From Spirochaetales bacterium (lineage in GTDB: Bacteria; Spirochaetota; Spirochaetia; JABMQR01): a stretch of 12,071 nt of DNA. The stretch lies in contig JAGLNY010000006.1 of NCBI GenBank assembly GCA_023139255.1, positions 1 through 12,071 on the forward strand, given 5' to 3'. Position 1 is the stretch's first letter. Every line of letters starts with the position of its first letter. This document shows positions 1 through 6,887 of the stretch, piece by piece. Under the pieces are notes generated by a model. The model did not search any database. It was given only the letters and a program-made list of their open reading frames with translations, and was not told the DNA's origin. Made by a program: the position numbers and the translations under genes.

Positions 1-409
1 CAGGTAACTCCGGAAAAAGGATGAAGTTCAATATGTTTATTCCGATAGTAGGGAGTAGTTTTTTAAAATCTACACTTTCTTTAATCTGCGATGCATAGAG
101 TTTTGACCAGTAGTACAAAGCCCTGTTCCGATAATGGGTGCCTCCTGTACTCTGCATCTCAACATTATAGAGCTTATGGTTTTCGTCTTCTACCTTAATG
201 TCAAGGATCGACTCCTTGTCATCAGCAAAGTCCTTGTAGTTGTATGGGTTTTTCTGAATAACTTTAGTAATGGTAGGAAACCCCGAATCCCCAAGCACTG
301 AATTGATAAATGAGAGTACCAGTTGATTGCTCTCCTGCGTATCTCTACCAAACATATACTTAATAAAGATATCTGATGTTGCTTTGACGTAATCATTCTT
401 TTGTTCCAT
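1..409 (-). CDS. Rpn / PD-(D/E)XK nuclease family transposase-like protein, 3' end off the window
   Basis: The reading frame starts with ATG at 407-409 and stays open to the left edge, giving 136 residues of what is normally a protein of about 280-300. The N-terminus MEQKNDYVKATSDIFIKYMF is typical of the PDDEXK_2 (Rpn, 'recombination-promoting nuclease') family. An ILDIK stretch near residue 74 is followed by LYNVEMQ near residue 86, which supplies the D...E-x-Q nuclease signature, and RALYYWSKLYASQI follows at about 97-110, another family hallmark. The AGGAG ribosome-binding site at 418-422 lies 8 bases upstream of the ATG. An alternative frame covering 190-417 is a shadow. Family members are metal-dependent DNA endonucleases linked to RecA-independent recombination and are often annotated as transposases; they are commonly multicopy. 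The C-terminal half is not in the window, so intactness cannot be judged. Family assignment is strong; the cellular role is inferred. Confidence 0.85.
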   Translation of the reverse strand, partial: MEQKNDYVKATSDIFIKYMFGRDTQESNQLVLSFINSVLGDSGFPTITKVIQKNPYNYKDFADDKESILDIKVEDENHKLYNVEMQSTGGTHYRNRALYYWSKLYASQIKESVDFKKLLPTIGINILNFILFPELP

Positions 410-603
410 TCCCCCAACTCCTGTATACTATTTTTGTCTTACTACCTATTACTGGAAAATGAACGAAAAGAATTCAAAAAATAAAATTTATTTAGAAAAA
501 AGAGATGAGATCGAAAAGAAATATAGGAGAATAAAGATTCCATGGTTCCACTTCTCCAAACCTTATTCAGAGTGTACAGGAAGCTGGTTGCAATCAAGTA
601 TTT

Positions 604-3228
604 CTAAAATGAACCAAGCACACCCTCAATAAATACAAAGTAAATCAAGTCTGTGTATTTATTCTCTATTATTTTTGATTTAATACTTTCGGGAATATTT
701 TCTAATTCACCTGAAAAGTATTCTTTTTTTTCGATTGAAACTGTTAGTAAAAGATTTATATATTTAGCAGAAATCTTAAAAAAGGTTTCTGCGTTCTCCG
801 TTCTTTTTTCAAAATCTTTATATGCTTCAAACCTAAAATGACTGAATTCCCTAATTTGATTCATATTCAAATTGTTTTCTTCATTAAAAAAAATGGTTTT
901 TAATAACATCTCTAAACTATCAAATTTCTTACTATCGAGGAATGCAATGTGTTTCTTTCCATCAACTAAAAAATATAAAAATATAGCCAGTTCAAAAGTA
1001 AGATACGGATTATTTTCCATCATTGCTTCTGACACAACCGAAGCTATTGAAAAAAGATCATTTTTCTCTACCACTTCTAAATCAGTATAATCTAAACTAA
1101 TTGGCTTAATCAAATTGATTCCAATAAAAAATATTTCATAATGAGGATTCTCAACAGTAATAACAGCTCTGATTATACCTTGTCCAAAAACAGGATGCTT
1201 TACAATATCTGGAGAGTTTAATCTTTTCTCGGTATGTAAAAGTTGAATATCACTAGTCTTAATAAGATCTTTGCCTCCTTTTATTATTTCTTGAGATAAA
1301 TTACCTTCTACATCTAATAACCCTTGTTTAATTTCAAAAATAAAGCGAGAAGGATACTTATTTCCGGTTACATAGCTAAATCCTTCGCTTTCTGTTAAGA
1401 ATAACTCTTTTTCTGCTCTTGTTATTGCTACATATGCTAACCTTCTTTCTTCTTCTAAAGCTGCCTGTTTTCTTTCTCTTATCGATCTGTGATTTGGGAA
1501 AATCCCTTCAGACATTCCCACAACAAAAACTATATTAAATTCCATTCCTTTAGATTGGTGGATAGTCATTAATTTTACATAGTTAGTATCTTTTTTATAA
1601 TCAATATTCGTATATAAAGCGATGTCTTGTAGATACTGAACAAGAGGTATCTCTTCTTCATTAATATTAGATATTTCATAATTCTTAATTGATTGCATTA
1701 ATTCTTCAAGATTTTCCAACCTGTCATCATCTCCATCCAACCGTATAGAATTAAGTAATAAACTTTCTTCCAAAACTAACTGTAATAAATCAGAAATTCG
1801 CAAAGACTTCGATTTCTCTCGAAAAAATTCAATCATATTCAAAAATGAAAAGGCATTCTCTCTGCTAAGTTCCTTTTCGGTTATATGGTTTTTTAATGCT
1901 TCGTAAAAAGAACTATTTTCATGATTAGCCAGTTCACGTATTTTATTAATAAATACTTTCCCAAGCTTACGTCTTGGTGTGTTTATAATTCTAAGAAAAG
2001 ACAAATCGTCACCTAATGCTATAAGTTTTAGATAGGCTAAAGCATCTTTTACTTCCTTGCGTTCAAAAAATCTAATGCCCCCATAAATTACATACGGTAT
2101 TTCAGATTCAATAAAGGCCTGTTCAAAAGGCCTCGAAATAAAACTTGCTCTATATAATATAGCAAAATCATTTAGGTTTCCCCCATTACCAAATCTCGTT
2201 TTTATTTGCTGAACAACCCACTTGCTCTCTTCATTTTCAGACTTTGCATGATAGTGAATGACCTTCGACAGAATTCTATTTTCTGTAAACATATCTTTAC
2301 TAATTCGTATCTTATTGTTCACAATTATACTGTTGGCAATGTTTAATATTTTTTCTGTTGAGCGATAGTTTTGATCTAAAATTATTGTAGCACATGGGGA
2401 ATGCGAATTATCAAAGTCAACCAAATAATTAGGTATTGCCCCTCTCCATTCATATATTGATTGATCGGGATCGCCTACTATAAATACATTTTTATGTATA
2501 CCTGCAAGTAAATCCAAAAGTTTCCATTGTGTTATGCTATTATCTTGAGTCTCATCAACCATAATATAGAAAAGTTTTGATTGCCATTTCTTTAATACAT
2601 CACTATTAGTTTCTAAAATATATAACGCAAAAAAGATTAAATCTTGAAAATCTAAAGCATAATTCTTTTTTTGAATTTTGATATATTCCAGAATTATTTT
2701 TACTATTAATTTTTTTTCTTTTTCATGCTCTATTGAGGTTGAAGGAATAATATAATTGGGTATATAGGGACTTGTTTTTTTATACTCTTGAATTCCCTTG
2801 ATAGCATTTTTAAATGTAATGTCTGTAGATTTGATTTTTAGATTTTCGTATACTTCTCTTAATATTGTTTTTTGATCTTCAGTATCAATTATTGAAAATG
2901 ATTTTGGATAGTCTAACTTGAAAATATCTTCTCTGAGAATTTTTACACAAAATCCATGATATGTACAAATGAAATCATTAACAGGTTCTAAAGTTAATAG
3001 TCTTTGTATTCTAGATTTCATTTCTCTAGCAGCACGATTTGTAAAAGTAACGCATAAAATATTTGAAGGATTCATTCCTAAATGCTCTACAATATATGCG
3101 TATCGATTTACGAGAACTCTTGTTTTCCCAGAACCTGCCCCTGCAATTATTCTAACAAAGCCTTCAGTACTTTTTACCGCTTCAACTTGGTTCTGATTTA
3201 AACCAGTAAATAACTTATTTGCATTCAC
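604..3228 (-). CDS. UvrD/Rep/PcrA-like superfamily 1A DNA helicase with an unrecognised C-terminal extension
   Basis: This is an ATP-dependent DNA helicase, presumably 3'-5', of 874 residues. All SF1A motifs are present: Q motif LNQNQ (10-14), Walker A AGAGSGKT (29-36), motif Ia CVTFTNRAAREM (59-70), TYHGF (89-93), Walker B VDETQD (224-229), motif III GDPDQSIYEWRGA (252-264), QNYRS (286-290), HQSKGMEF (557-564) and motif VI EEERRLAYVAITRA (592-605). Residues 677-701 (HPVFGQGIIRAV...) resemble the Tudor-like C-terminal tail of PcrA. About 150 further residues (720-874), rich in Phe, Lys and Glu, have no motif I know and make it longer than the usual 720-740-residue PcrA. The start is GTG at 3226-3228, with GGAAGG at 3235-3240 six bases away; the upstream ATG at 3240-3242 runs into TGA. 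The gene is AT-rich and its last bases overlap nothing on its own strand. A housekeeping PcrA is possible, but the extension and the AbiGi neighbour suggest an accessory or defence-type helicase. Confidence 0.93.
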   Translation of the reverse strand: MNANKLFTGLNQNQVEAVKSTEGFVRIIAGAGSGKTRVLVNRYAYIVEHLGMNPSNILCVTFTNRAAREMKSRIQRLLTLEPVNDFICTYHGFCVKILREDIFKLDYPKSFSIIDTEDQKTILREVYENLKIKSTDITFKNAIKGIQEYKKTSPYIPNYIIPSTSIEHEKEKKLIVKIILEYIKIQKKNYALDFQDLIFFALYILETNSDVLKKWQSKLFYIMVDETQDNSITQWKLLDLLAGIHKNVFIVGDPDQSIYEWRGAIPNYLVDFDNSHSPCATIILDQNYRSTEKILNIANSIIVNNKIRISKDMFTENRILSKVIHYHAKSENEESKWVVQQIKTRFGNGGNLNDFAILYRASFISRPFEQAFIESEIPYVIYGGIRFFERKEVKDALAYLKLIALGDDLSFLRIINTPRRKLGKVFINKIRELANHENSSFYEALKNHITEKELSRENAFSFLNMIEFFREKSKSLRISDLLQLVLEESLLLNSIRLDGDDDRLENLEELMQSIKNYEISNINEEEIPLVQYLQDIALYTNIDYKKDTNYVKLMTIHQSKGMEFNIVFVVGMSEGIFPNHRSIRERKQAALEEERRLAYVAITRAEKELFLTESEGFSYVTGNKYPSRFIFEIKQGLLDVEGNLSQEIIKGGKDLIKTSDIQLLHTEKRLNSPDIVKHPVFGQGIIRAVITVENPHYEIFFIGINLIKPISLDYTDLEVVEKNDLFSIASVVSEAMMENNPYLTFELAIFLYFLVDGKKHIAFLDSKKFDSLEMLLKTIFFNEENNLNMNQIREFSHFRFEAYKDFEKRTENAETFFKISAKYINLLLTVSIEKKEYFSGELENIPESIKSKIIENKYTDLIYFVFIEGVLGSF

Positions 3229-3390
3229 AACTTACCTTCCATAAAAATTCAGAAAACACATAATTCATCTTTTGGAACAAATTATTTACTTCCATTTATA
3301 GACAGCCTAATCTGATATACTATATACCGATTTATGGAACATTCCCTTTGAAAATTTCCGTTTAACTATTCTAAAGCACTAGTTATCCTC

Positions 3391-3419
3391 AGCATAATAG
3401 AGCATATACAAGCTGTCAA
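3391..3419 (-). promoter_or_regulatory. Sigma-70-type promoter of the helicase gene
   Basis: Read on the minus strand, TTGACA (3414-3419) is a perfect -35 box. It is followed by exactly 17 bases and then TATGCT (3391-3396), a 4/6 match to the -10 consensus. Transcription would begin near 3384, leaving a leader of about 155 bases before the GTG at 3228. Two tandem copies of a 9-mer lie 15 bases upstream of the -35 box. Confidence 0.7.
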
Positions 3420-3434
3420 GTATTATAAAAATAA

Positions 3435-3452
3435 ACCCATGAGACCCATGAG
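3435..3452 (-). repeat. Tandem 9-bp direct repeat upstream of the helicase promoter
   Basis: ACCCATGAG occurs twice head to tail (3435-3443 and 3444-3452); on the transcribed orientation it reads CTCATGGGT twice. It sits just upstream of the -35 box of the helicase promoter, where activators commonly bind, so it could be a regulator site. No known binding motif is recognised. Confidence 0.5.
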
Positions 3453-3647
3453 ATTTACATACAAATTTATCCCAATAAATAAAATCATTACTTTTTCGTT
3501 AGTATCCGGACAAGATTTTTTCACAAGAATGTAGCTTGCTTAAAAATTGGGGGTATTTGAGAGTCGGGAGCCAAATTCATCAATGAAAACTTACAATCTA
3601 ATTATAGTAAATTTCTATATCTAAAGCATGTATATTCTCTATTCTTT

Positions 3648-3707
3648 TTATAAAAAATGCAGCTTCTCGAATTGTTTTTAGTTCTTTCAATGGAAAACTG
3701 AGAAGCT
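3648..3707 (-). terminator. Probable intrinsic terminator after the AbiGi-like gene
   Basis: On the minus-strand RNA, AGCTTCTC (complement of 3700-3707) pairs perfectly with GAGAAGCT (complement of 3661-3668). The 31-base loop can itself fold (AGTT with AACT). The stem is followed directly by GCATTTTTTAT, a T-run typical of intrinsic termination. The stem overlaps the stop codon at 3706-3708. The long loop is unusual, so strength is uncertain. Confidence 0.5.
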
Positions 3708-4425
3708 AAAAATCATTCTTAATTTGTTTGAATGTAATCACTTTTGTCATTAATATTTCATAAGATTTTATATATAATTTTAAAATAGGTTTTAATTTTT
3801 CAAGTTCACTTAAATCCTTAATAACTATATACTCAATCCATTCTGGTTCTATTTTAAAATATGATAATTTTTCTTTATTAAGTTTCTGTCTTCTCTCTTC
3901 AAGATCTATTTCCAAAGTATATTGTACAACTTCAGTATTGCTTTTTTTAGGAAAATATCTCCATTCTTTCTCATTGTAAAATGTTTTCCATTTCCAATAA
4001 GGCTTATCATTGTTTCCGAAAAACATTTGTTTTCCGCGAACCTGTTTGAGACAACGTGTGAATTCAAATTCTTCAAACCATTTTAAACTTTTTATTGAAT
4101 TCCCTTTAGGAAAAATTGGTGATTTTGAGTGGTGGTAAATAATCGGTGACAATCCTTTATCACGAGCTATTTTTCTATTTATTCCTATACCATATGTTCC
4201 ATACCAATTGACATGTTCCTTGATAACACTTAAAGGAATATCACAAAAACAAATGGTTTGAGTGAAGTAAGCAATTTTCTTTCCTGGAAGTTTTTCATAG
4301 ATATATCTTGGTTGAATTCCATTTTGTAAAATTGATTTAAGTATATCAAAACATCCTGTTAAGTGAAAAAGTGTATCAGAACTTAGATTGGGTGCAGTAT
4401 TATATTTCTTTGCCTCTCTTTTCAT
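3706..4425 (-). CDS. AbiGi-like protein (abortive infection AbiGi family)
   Basis: This 239-residue protein fits the AbiGi family, named after one of the two proteins of the lactococcal AbiG phage abortive-infection locus, where AbiGi is annotated as the putative antitoxin. Matching elements are SDTLFHLT near the start (17-23), ILQNGIQPRYI (32-42), ICFCDIPLS with C59 and C61 (58-66), YGTYGIGINR (75-84) and NEKEWRYFP (151-159). The order H-x-T, then CFxD, then G-Y-G-I-G, then E-x-EWR resembles the layout of DUF2971 and DarT-like ADP-ribosyltransferase folds; that link is my inference. No signal peptide or membrane helix is visible. The ATG at 4423-4425 follows AGGAG (4437-4441) after 11 bases, a rather long spacing. 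No AbiGii partner (nucleotidyltransferase toxin) adjoins it: upstream is the UPF0210 gene, downstream a helicase. A possible extended -10 (TGA-TAATAT) lies at 4481-4489. Family confident; function uncertain. Confidence 0.8.
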   Translation of the reverse strand: MKREAKKYNTAPNLSSDTLFHLTGCFDILKSILQNGIQPRYIYEKLPGKKIAYFTQTICFCDIPLSVIKEHVNWYGTYGIGINRKIARDKGLSPIIYHHSKSPIFPKGNSIKSLKWFEEFEFTRCLKQVRGKQMFFGNNDKPYWKWKTFYNEKEWRYFPKKSNTEVVQYTLEIDLEERRQKLNKEKLSYFKIEPEWIEYIVIKDLSELEKLKPILKLYIKSYEILMTKVITFKQIKNDF

Positions 4426-4561
4426 TTTTCAAAAAACTCCTAAATTTGTACTCTTGATTTTAACAAGTTTATGTTTGCAAATATTATCATGCATTGCCTA
4501 ATCTACATTATTGAACATTCTTTTAATTCTGTTTTTTGATCTTCACGAAGTTTTCACAGCA

Positions 4562-5923
4562 CTAGTTCTTAAAACTATGTACCGGGGCAGGCAGCCGCCC
4601 GCCGCGGCTTATCAGCCCTTCACACGAAAACCGGTTAACCGGCATAACAGGGGCTTCGCCAAGCAGACCGCCGAATACGACCTTTTCGCCGACTTTTTTA
4701 CCCGGGACCGGGATGATACGTACCGCTGTTGTTTTCTGGTTAATCATACCGATTGCCGCCTCATCGGCAATAATCCCTGATAAAGTTGAGGCCGGAGTAT
4801 CACCTGGTACCGCAATCATATCAAGACCCACAGAGCAGACACACGTCATAGCTTCCAGTTTTTCCAGGGAGAGCGCACCGCACTCAACAGCCTTAATCAT
4901 TCCCGCGTCCTCAGAAACAGGGATAAAAGCACCTGAAAGCCCCCCCACATGGGATGATGCCATTATTCCGCCCTTTTTTACTGCATCATTCAATAGAGCC
5001 AATGCTGCTGTTGTCCCGGGAGCCCCGACGGATTCAAGACCCATCTCCTCAAGGATATAGGCTACGCTGTCACCTACTACAGGAGTCGGTGCCAGGGAAA
5101 GATCTACAATCCCGAAGGGGAACCCTAATCTTCTGGAAGCCTCTGAAGCTACCAGTTGCCCTGCTCTCGTTATCTTAAATGCTGTGCGTTTTATTGTTTC
5201 AGCCACGACATCAATCGGTTCACCCTTAACCTGTTCCAGGGCACTCTTCACTACCCCGGGTCCGCTGATTCCCACATTAATCTGGCAATCCGGTTCACCA
5301 ACCCCATGAAAAGCCCCGGCCATAAACGGGTTATCACTCGGTGCATTGCAGAACACCACCAGCTTCGCGCAGCCAATCCCGTCCCTATCCGCGGTAGCTT
5401 CAGCGGTTTCTTTAATGATCCTACCCATCTCAGCCACAATATCCATATTTATACCGGATTTGGTCGTTCCCAGGTTAATAGAACCGCAAACCCGCTCTGT
5501 ACTGCTCAACGCCTGCGGCAAAGACCGGATAAGGCGCAGATCCCCCGGCGTTGCTCCTTTTTCCACGAGAGCCGAGAACCCGCCGATAAAATTTACCCCG
5601 GTATTCACTGCCGCTTTTTCCAGTGTCTCGGCAAATTTGAGGTAATGCTCAGCATCTGTGGCCTCAGCAACCAGCGCAATCGGTGTTACCGCGATACGCT
5701 TGTGAATTATCGGTATCCCGTACTCCTCGGCGATAGCATTTCCTGTTTCCACCAGCTTCCCGGCACAACGCATAATTTTATCGTATATCCTGTTACAGGT
5801 TGAGGAGACATCTCCTGTCGGACAATCCCGGAGAGAAATCCCCATTGTTATCGTACGTACATCCAGGTGCTCTGACTCAATCATCTGGACGGTCTCGAAA
5901 ATCTCATTATTGGAAAAAATCAT
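4562..5923 (-). CDS. UPF0210 / PFL family protein
   Basis: This 453-residue protein is full length for the UPF0210 (DUF711-related) family, named for similarity to pyruvate formate-lyase; its reaction is not established. Family features include EHLDVRTITMGISLRDC (18-34), NFIGGFSALVEKG (111-123), INVGISGPGVV (215-225), SSHVGGLSGAFIPVSED (323-339), VGLDMIAVPGDTP (365-377) and the conserved end RGGRLPAPVHSFKN (440-453). No glycyl-radical loop is evident, so radical PFL chemistry should not be assumed. It is cytosolic, with no signal or membrane segment. Its ATG follows the stop of the UPF0237 gene after two bases, with AGGA at 5932-5935 inside that gene, which indicates translational coupling. 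The gene is clearly more GC-rich than the AT-rich DNA beginning right after its stop codon. No convincing terminator is visible downstream. Confidence 0.93.
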   Translation of the reverse strand: MIFSNNEIFETVQMIESEHLDVRTITMGISLRDCPTGDVSSTCNRIYDKIMRCAGKLVETGNAIAEEYGIPIIHKRIAVTPIALVAEATDAEHYLKFAETLEKAAVNTGVNFIGGFSALVEKGATPGDLRLIRSLPQALSSTERVCGSINLGTTKSGINMDIVAEMGRIIKETAEATADRDGIGCAKLVVFCNAPSDNPFMAGAFHGVGEPDCQINVGISGPGVVKSALEQVKGEPIDVVAETIKRTAFKITRAGQLVASEASRRLGFPFGIVDLSLAPTPVVGDSVAYILEEMGLESVGAPGTTAALALLNDAVKKGGIMASSHVGGLSGAFIPVSEDAGMIKAVECGALSLEKLEAMTCVCSVGLDMIAVPGDTPASTLSGIIADEAAIGMINQKTTAVRIIPVPGKKVGEKVVFGGLLGEAPVMPVNRFSCEGLISRGGRLPAPVHSFKN

Positions 5924-5925
5924 AA

Positions 5926-6195
5926 TTATATCCTGTGCATTGCGTCAAACACATCCTGATGTGTGAGGGAAATCCTCACTTTCAGATCATTACCAAGAGT
6001 ATCGAGGTTCTCCCGTATCTCCACTATCTCAAGTTTTGTGTCAGTAAGATCCACCAGCATTATCATGGTAAAATAATCCTGCATAATCGTCTGACTGATA
6101 TCGAGAATGTTAATCTCGTTTTCTGACATACAATTACTCACACTGGCAATAATTCCTTTATGATCTTTCCCGATTACGGTAACGATAGCTGTCAT
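5926..6195 (-). CDS. UPF0237 ACT-domain protein, partner of UPF0210
   Basis: This 89-residue protein is a single ACT domain, a fold that usually binds amino acids or other small ligands. It begins MTAIVTVIGKDHKGIIASVS with the typical beta-strand and D-H-K-G turn (residues 11-14), and ends DVFDAMHRI, the UPF0237 signature. The start is the ATG at 6193-6195, because a strong AAAGGAG (6201-6207) lies five bases before it; a longer frame using an upstream TTG at 6225 would bury that ribosome-binding site inside the coding region. It lies 45 bases after the kinase stop and two bases before the UPF0210 start. Fixed pairing with UPF0210 across many genomes suggests that it senses a ligand for, or forms a complex with, that protein; the ligand is unknown. 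Confidence 0.93.
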   Translation of the reverse strand: MTAIVTVIGKDHKGIIASVSNCMSENEINILDISQTIMQDYFTMIMLVDLTDTKLEIVEIRENLDTLGNDLKVRISLTHQDVFDAMHRI

Positions 6196-6200
6196 AATTG

Positions 6201-6207
6201 CTCCTTT
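6201..6207 (-). promoter_or_regulatory. Ribosome-binding site fixing the UPF0237 start
   Basis: AAAGGAG in the minus-strand orientation, five bases upstream of the ATG at 6193-6195. It is the reason for choosing the short start over the upstream TTG. Confidence 0.85.
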
Positions 6208-6240
6208 CACATTGATTTTGCTCAAATATAGTTAACCCAG

Positions 6241-6876
6241 TCATTCAAATAAAACCTGCTGCTTCCCTTTGAGTTTTTTCTGTATCATGCTCACCACAAA
6301 TTCCAGATCTTCCGGGCGGGACACAATATCAATCTCACCTGTATCGACCTCAAGAACCGGGCAGAGTGTGAAGCTCTCAATCCAGATATCGTACAACCGG
6401 TTCAGGTTTTCCAGATATGAATCGGGGATCGACACCTCAAATTCCCTTCCCCTCATAGTTATACGCTTTTTTAGTGTCTCCACGGAAGCCCTAAGGAAAA
6501 CAACTAAATCCGGCGGATCAAGAAAAGAGAGAAACAGTGTATAAACCCCCTGATACGTCTCAAAATCCCTTGGTGTTATAGATCCCTGCAGAAACAGGTT
6601 TTTTGCAAATATTTCGGCGTCTTCATATACCGACCTGTCCTGGACAATCGAACCATTATAATCCTGGAGATGCTTATGAGTCCTCAGCCTGTCGGTAAGA
6701 AAATAGAGTTGTGAGTGAAATGCCCACTTTTTCATATTCTTATAAAAATCCTCAAGATAAGGATTTTCAGAGACAGGTTCATAATATGGTTTCCAGCCGA
6801 GATTCTCACTGATTCTGTCAACCAGGGTTGATTTACCTGCCCCGATATTTCCGGCAAGTACAATATAGTTCTTCAT
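6241..6876 (-). CDS. Deoxynucleoside kinase (dCK/dGK/TK2 family)
   Basis: This 211-residue cytosolic enzyme should phosphorylate a deoxynucleoside at the 5'-OH using a nucleoside triphosphate, as part of nucleotide salvage. Seen in the sequence: P-loop GNIGAGKS (9-16), YEPVSENPYLEDFY with E33 as the likely catalytic base (32-45), FHSQLYFLTDR (53-63) of the substrate pocket, QDRSVYEDAEIFAKN (79-93) where DRS replaces the more common ERS, and an arginine-rich lid RITMRGREFE (138-147). Length is normal for bacterial members; substrate (dA, dG, dC or T) cannot be read from motifs alone. The start ATG at 6874-6876 begins the conserved N-terminus MKNYIVLAGNIG, so it is not in doubt, yet there is no Shine-Dalgarno sequence. 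A promoter ends nine bases upstream, implying a leaderless mRNA. It is the first gene of an operon with UPF0237 and UPF0210 and is divergent from the class V aminotransferase. Confidence 0.92.
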   Translation of the reverse strand: MKNYIVLAGNIGAGKSTLVDRISENLGWKPYYEPVSENPYLEDFYKNMKKWAFHSQLYFLTDRLRTHKHLQDYNGSIVQDRSVYEDAEIFAKNLFLQGSITPRDFETYQGVYTLFLSFLDPPDLVVFLRASVETLKKRITMRGREFEVSIPDSYLENLNRLYDIWIESFTLCPVLEVDTGEIDIVSRPEDLEFVVSMIQKKLKGKQQVLFE

Positions 6877-6887
6877 ACAAATTGTAT
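6875..6887. repeat. 13-bp palindrome between -10 box and kinase start codon
   Basis: ATACAA-A-TTGTAT is a perfect inverted repeat with 6-bp arms around one base. It overlaps the end of the -10 box and the first bases of the start codon, exactly where a repressor would block initiation. A related half-site, ATACAATTTTACA, lies at 6944-6956. The operator role is inferred from position. Confidence 0.4.

Larger units (their letters stand above)
3229..3705. other. Non-coding AT-rich gap between helicase and AbiGi-like genes
   Basis: No credible gene is visible in these 477 bases on either strand; all frames are closed by frequent stops. The stretch holds the helicase leader and promoter, the tandem 9-bp repeat and, at its right end, the probable terminator of the AbiGi-like gene. 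A segment near 3500-3520 containing TATCCGGACA is less AT-rich than its surroundings and could be a relic of an inserted element, but no matching partner end is visible. Confidence 0.5.

Noticed and set aside
190..417. 75-residue minus-strand frame beginning MGEWNKRM
   Set aside because: It is a shadow of the nuclease gene; the frame starting at 409 has the family motifs and a well-placed AGGAG.
604..4425. Gabija-type defence system (GajB-like helicase with partner)
   Set aside because: No GajA-like OLD-family ATPase/nuclease is present, and the helicase is full PcrA length and longer, unlike the shorter GajB.
3706..4425. Complete AbiG toxin-antitoxin pair
   Set aside because: No AbiGii-like nucleotidyltransferase is encoded on either side; the flanking genes are UPF0210 and a helicase.
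4511..5060. Plus-strand frames of 89 and 115 residues at the UPF0210 3' end
   Set aside because: These are antisense shadows of the GC-rich UPF0210 coding sequence.
5156..5803. 215-residue plus-strand frame across the UPF0210 gene
   Set aside because: It lies wholly antisense to a clearly conserved UPF0210 gene, has no ribosome-binding site that I can see, and its translation looks like no protein family.
6196..6225. Upstream TTG start for the UPF0237 gene adding ten residues
   Set aside because: The added segment contains the strong AAAGGAG ribosome-binding site, and homologues begin at MTAIVTVIG.
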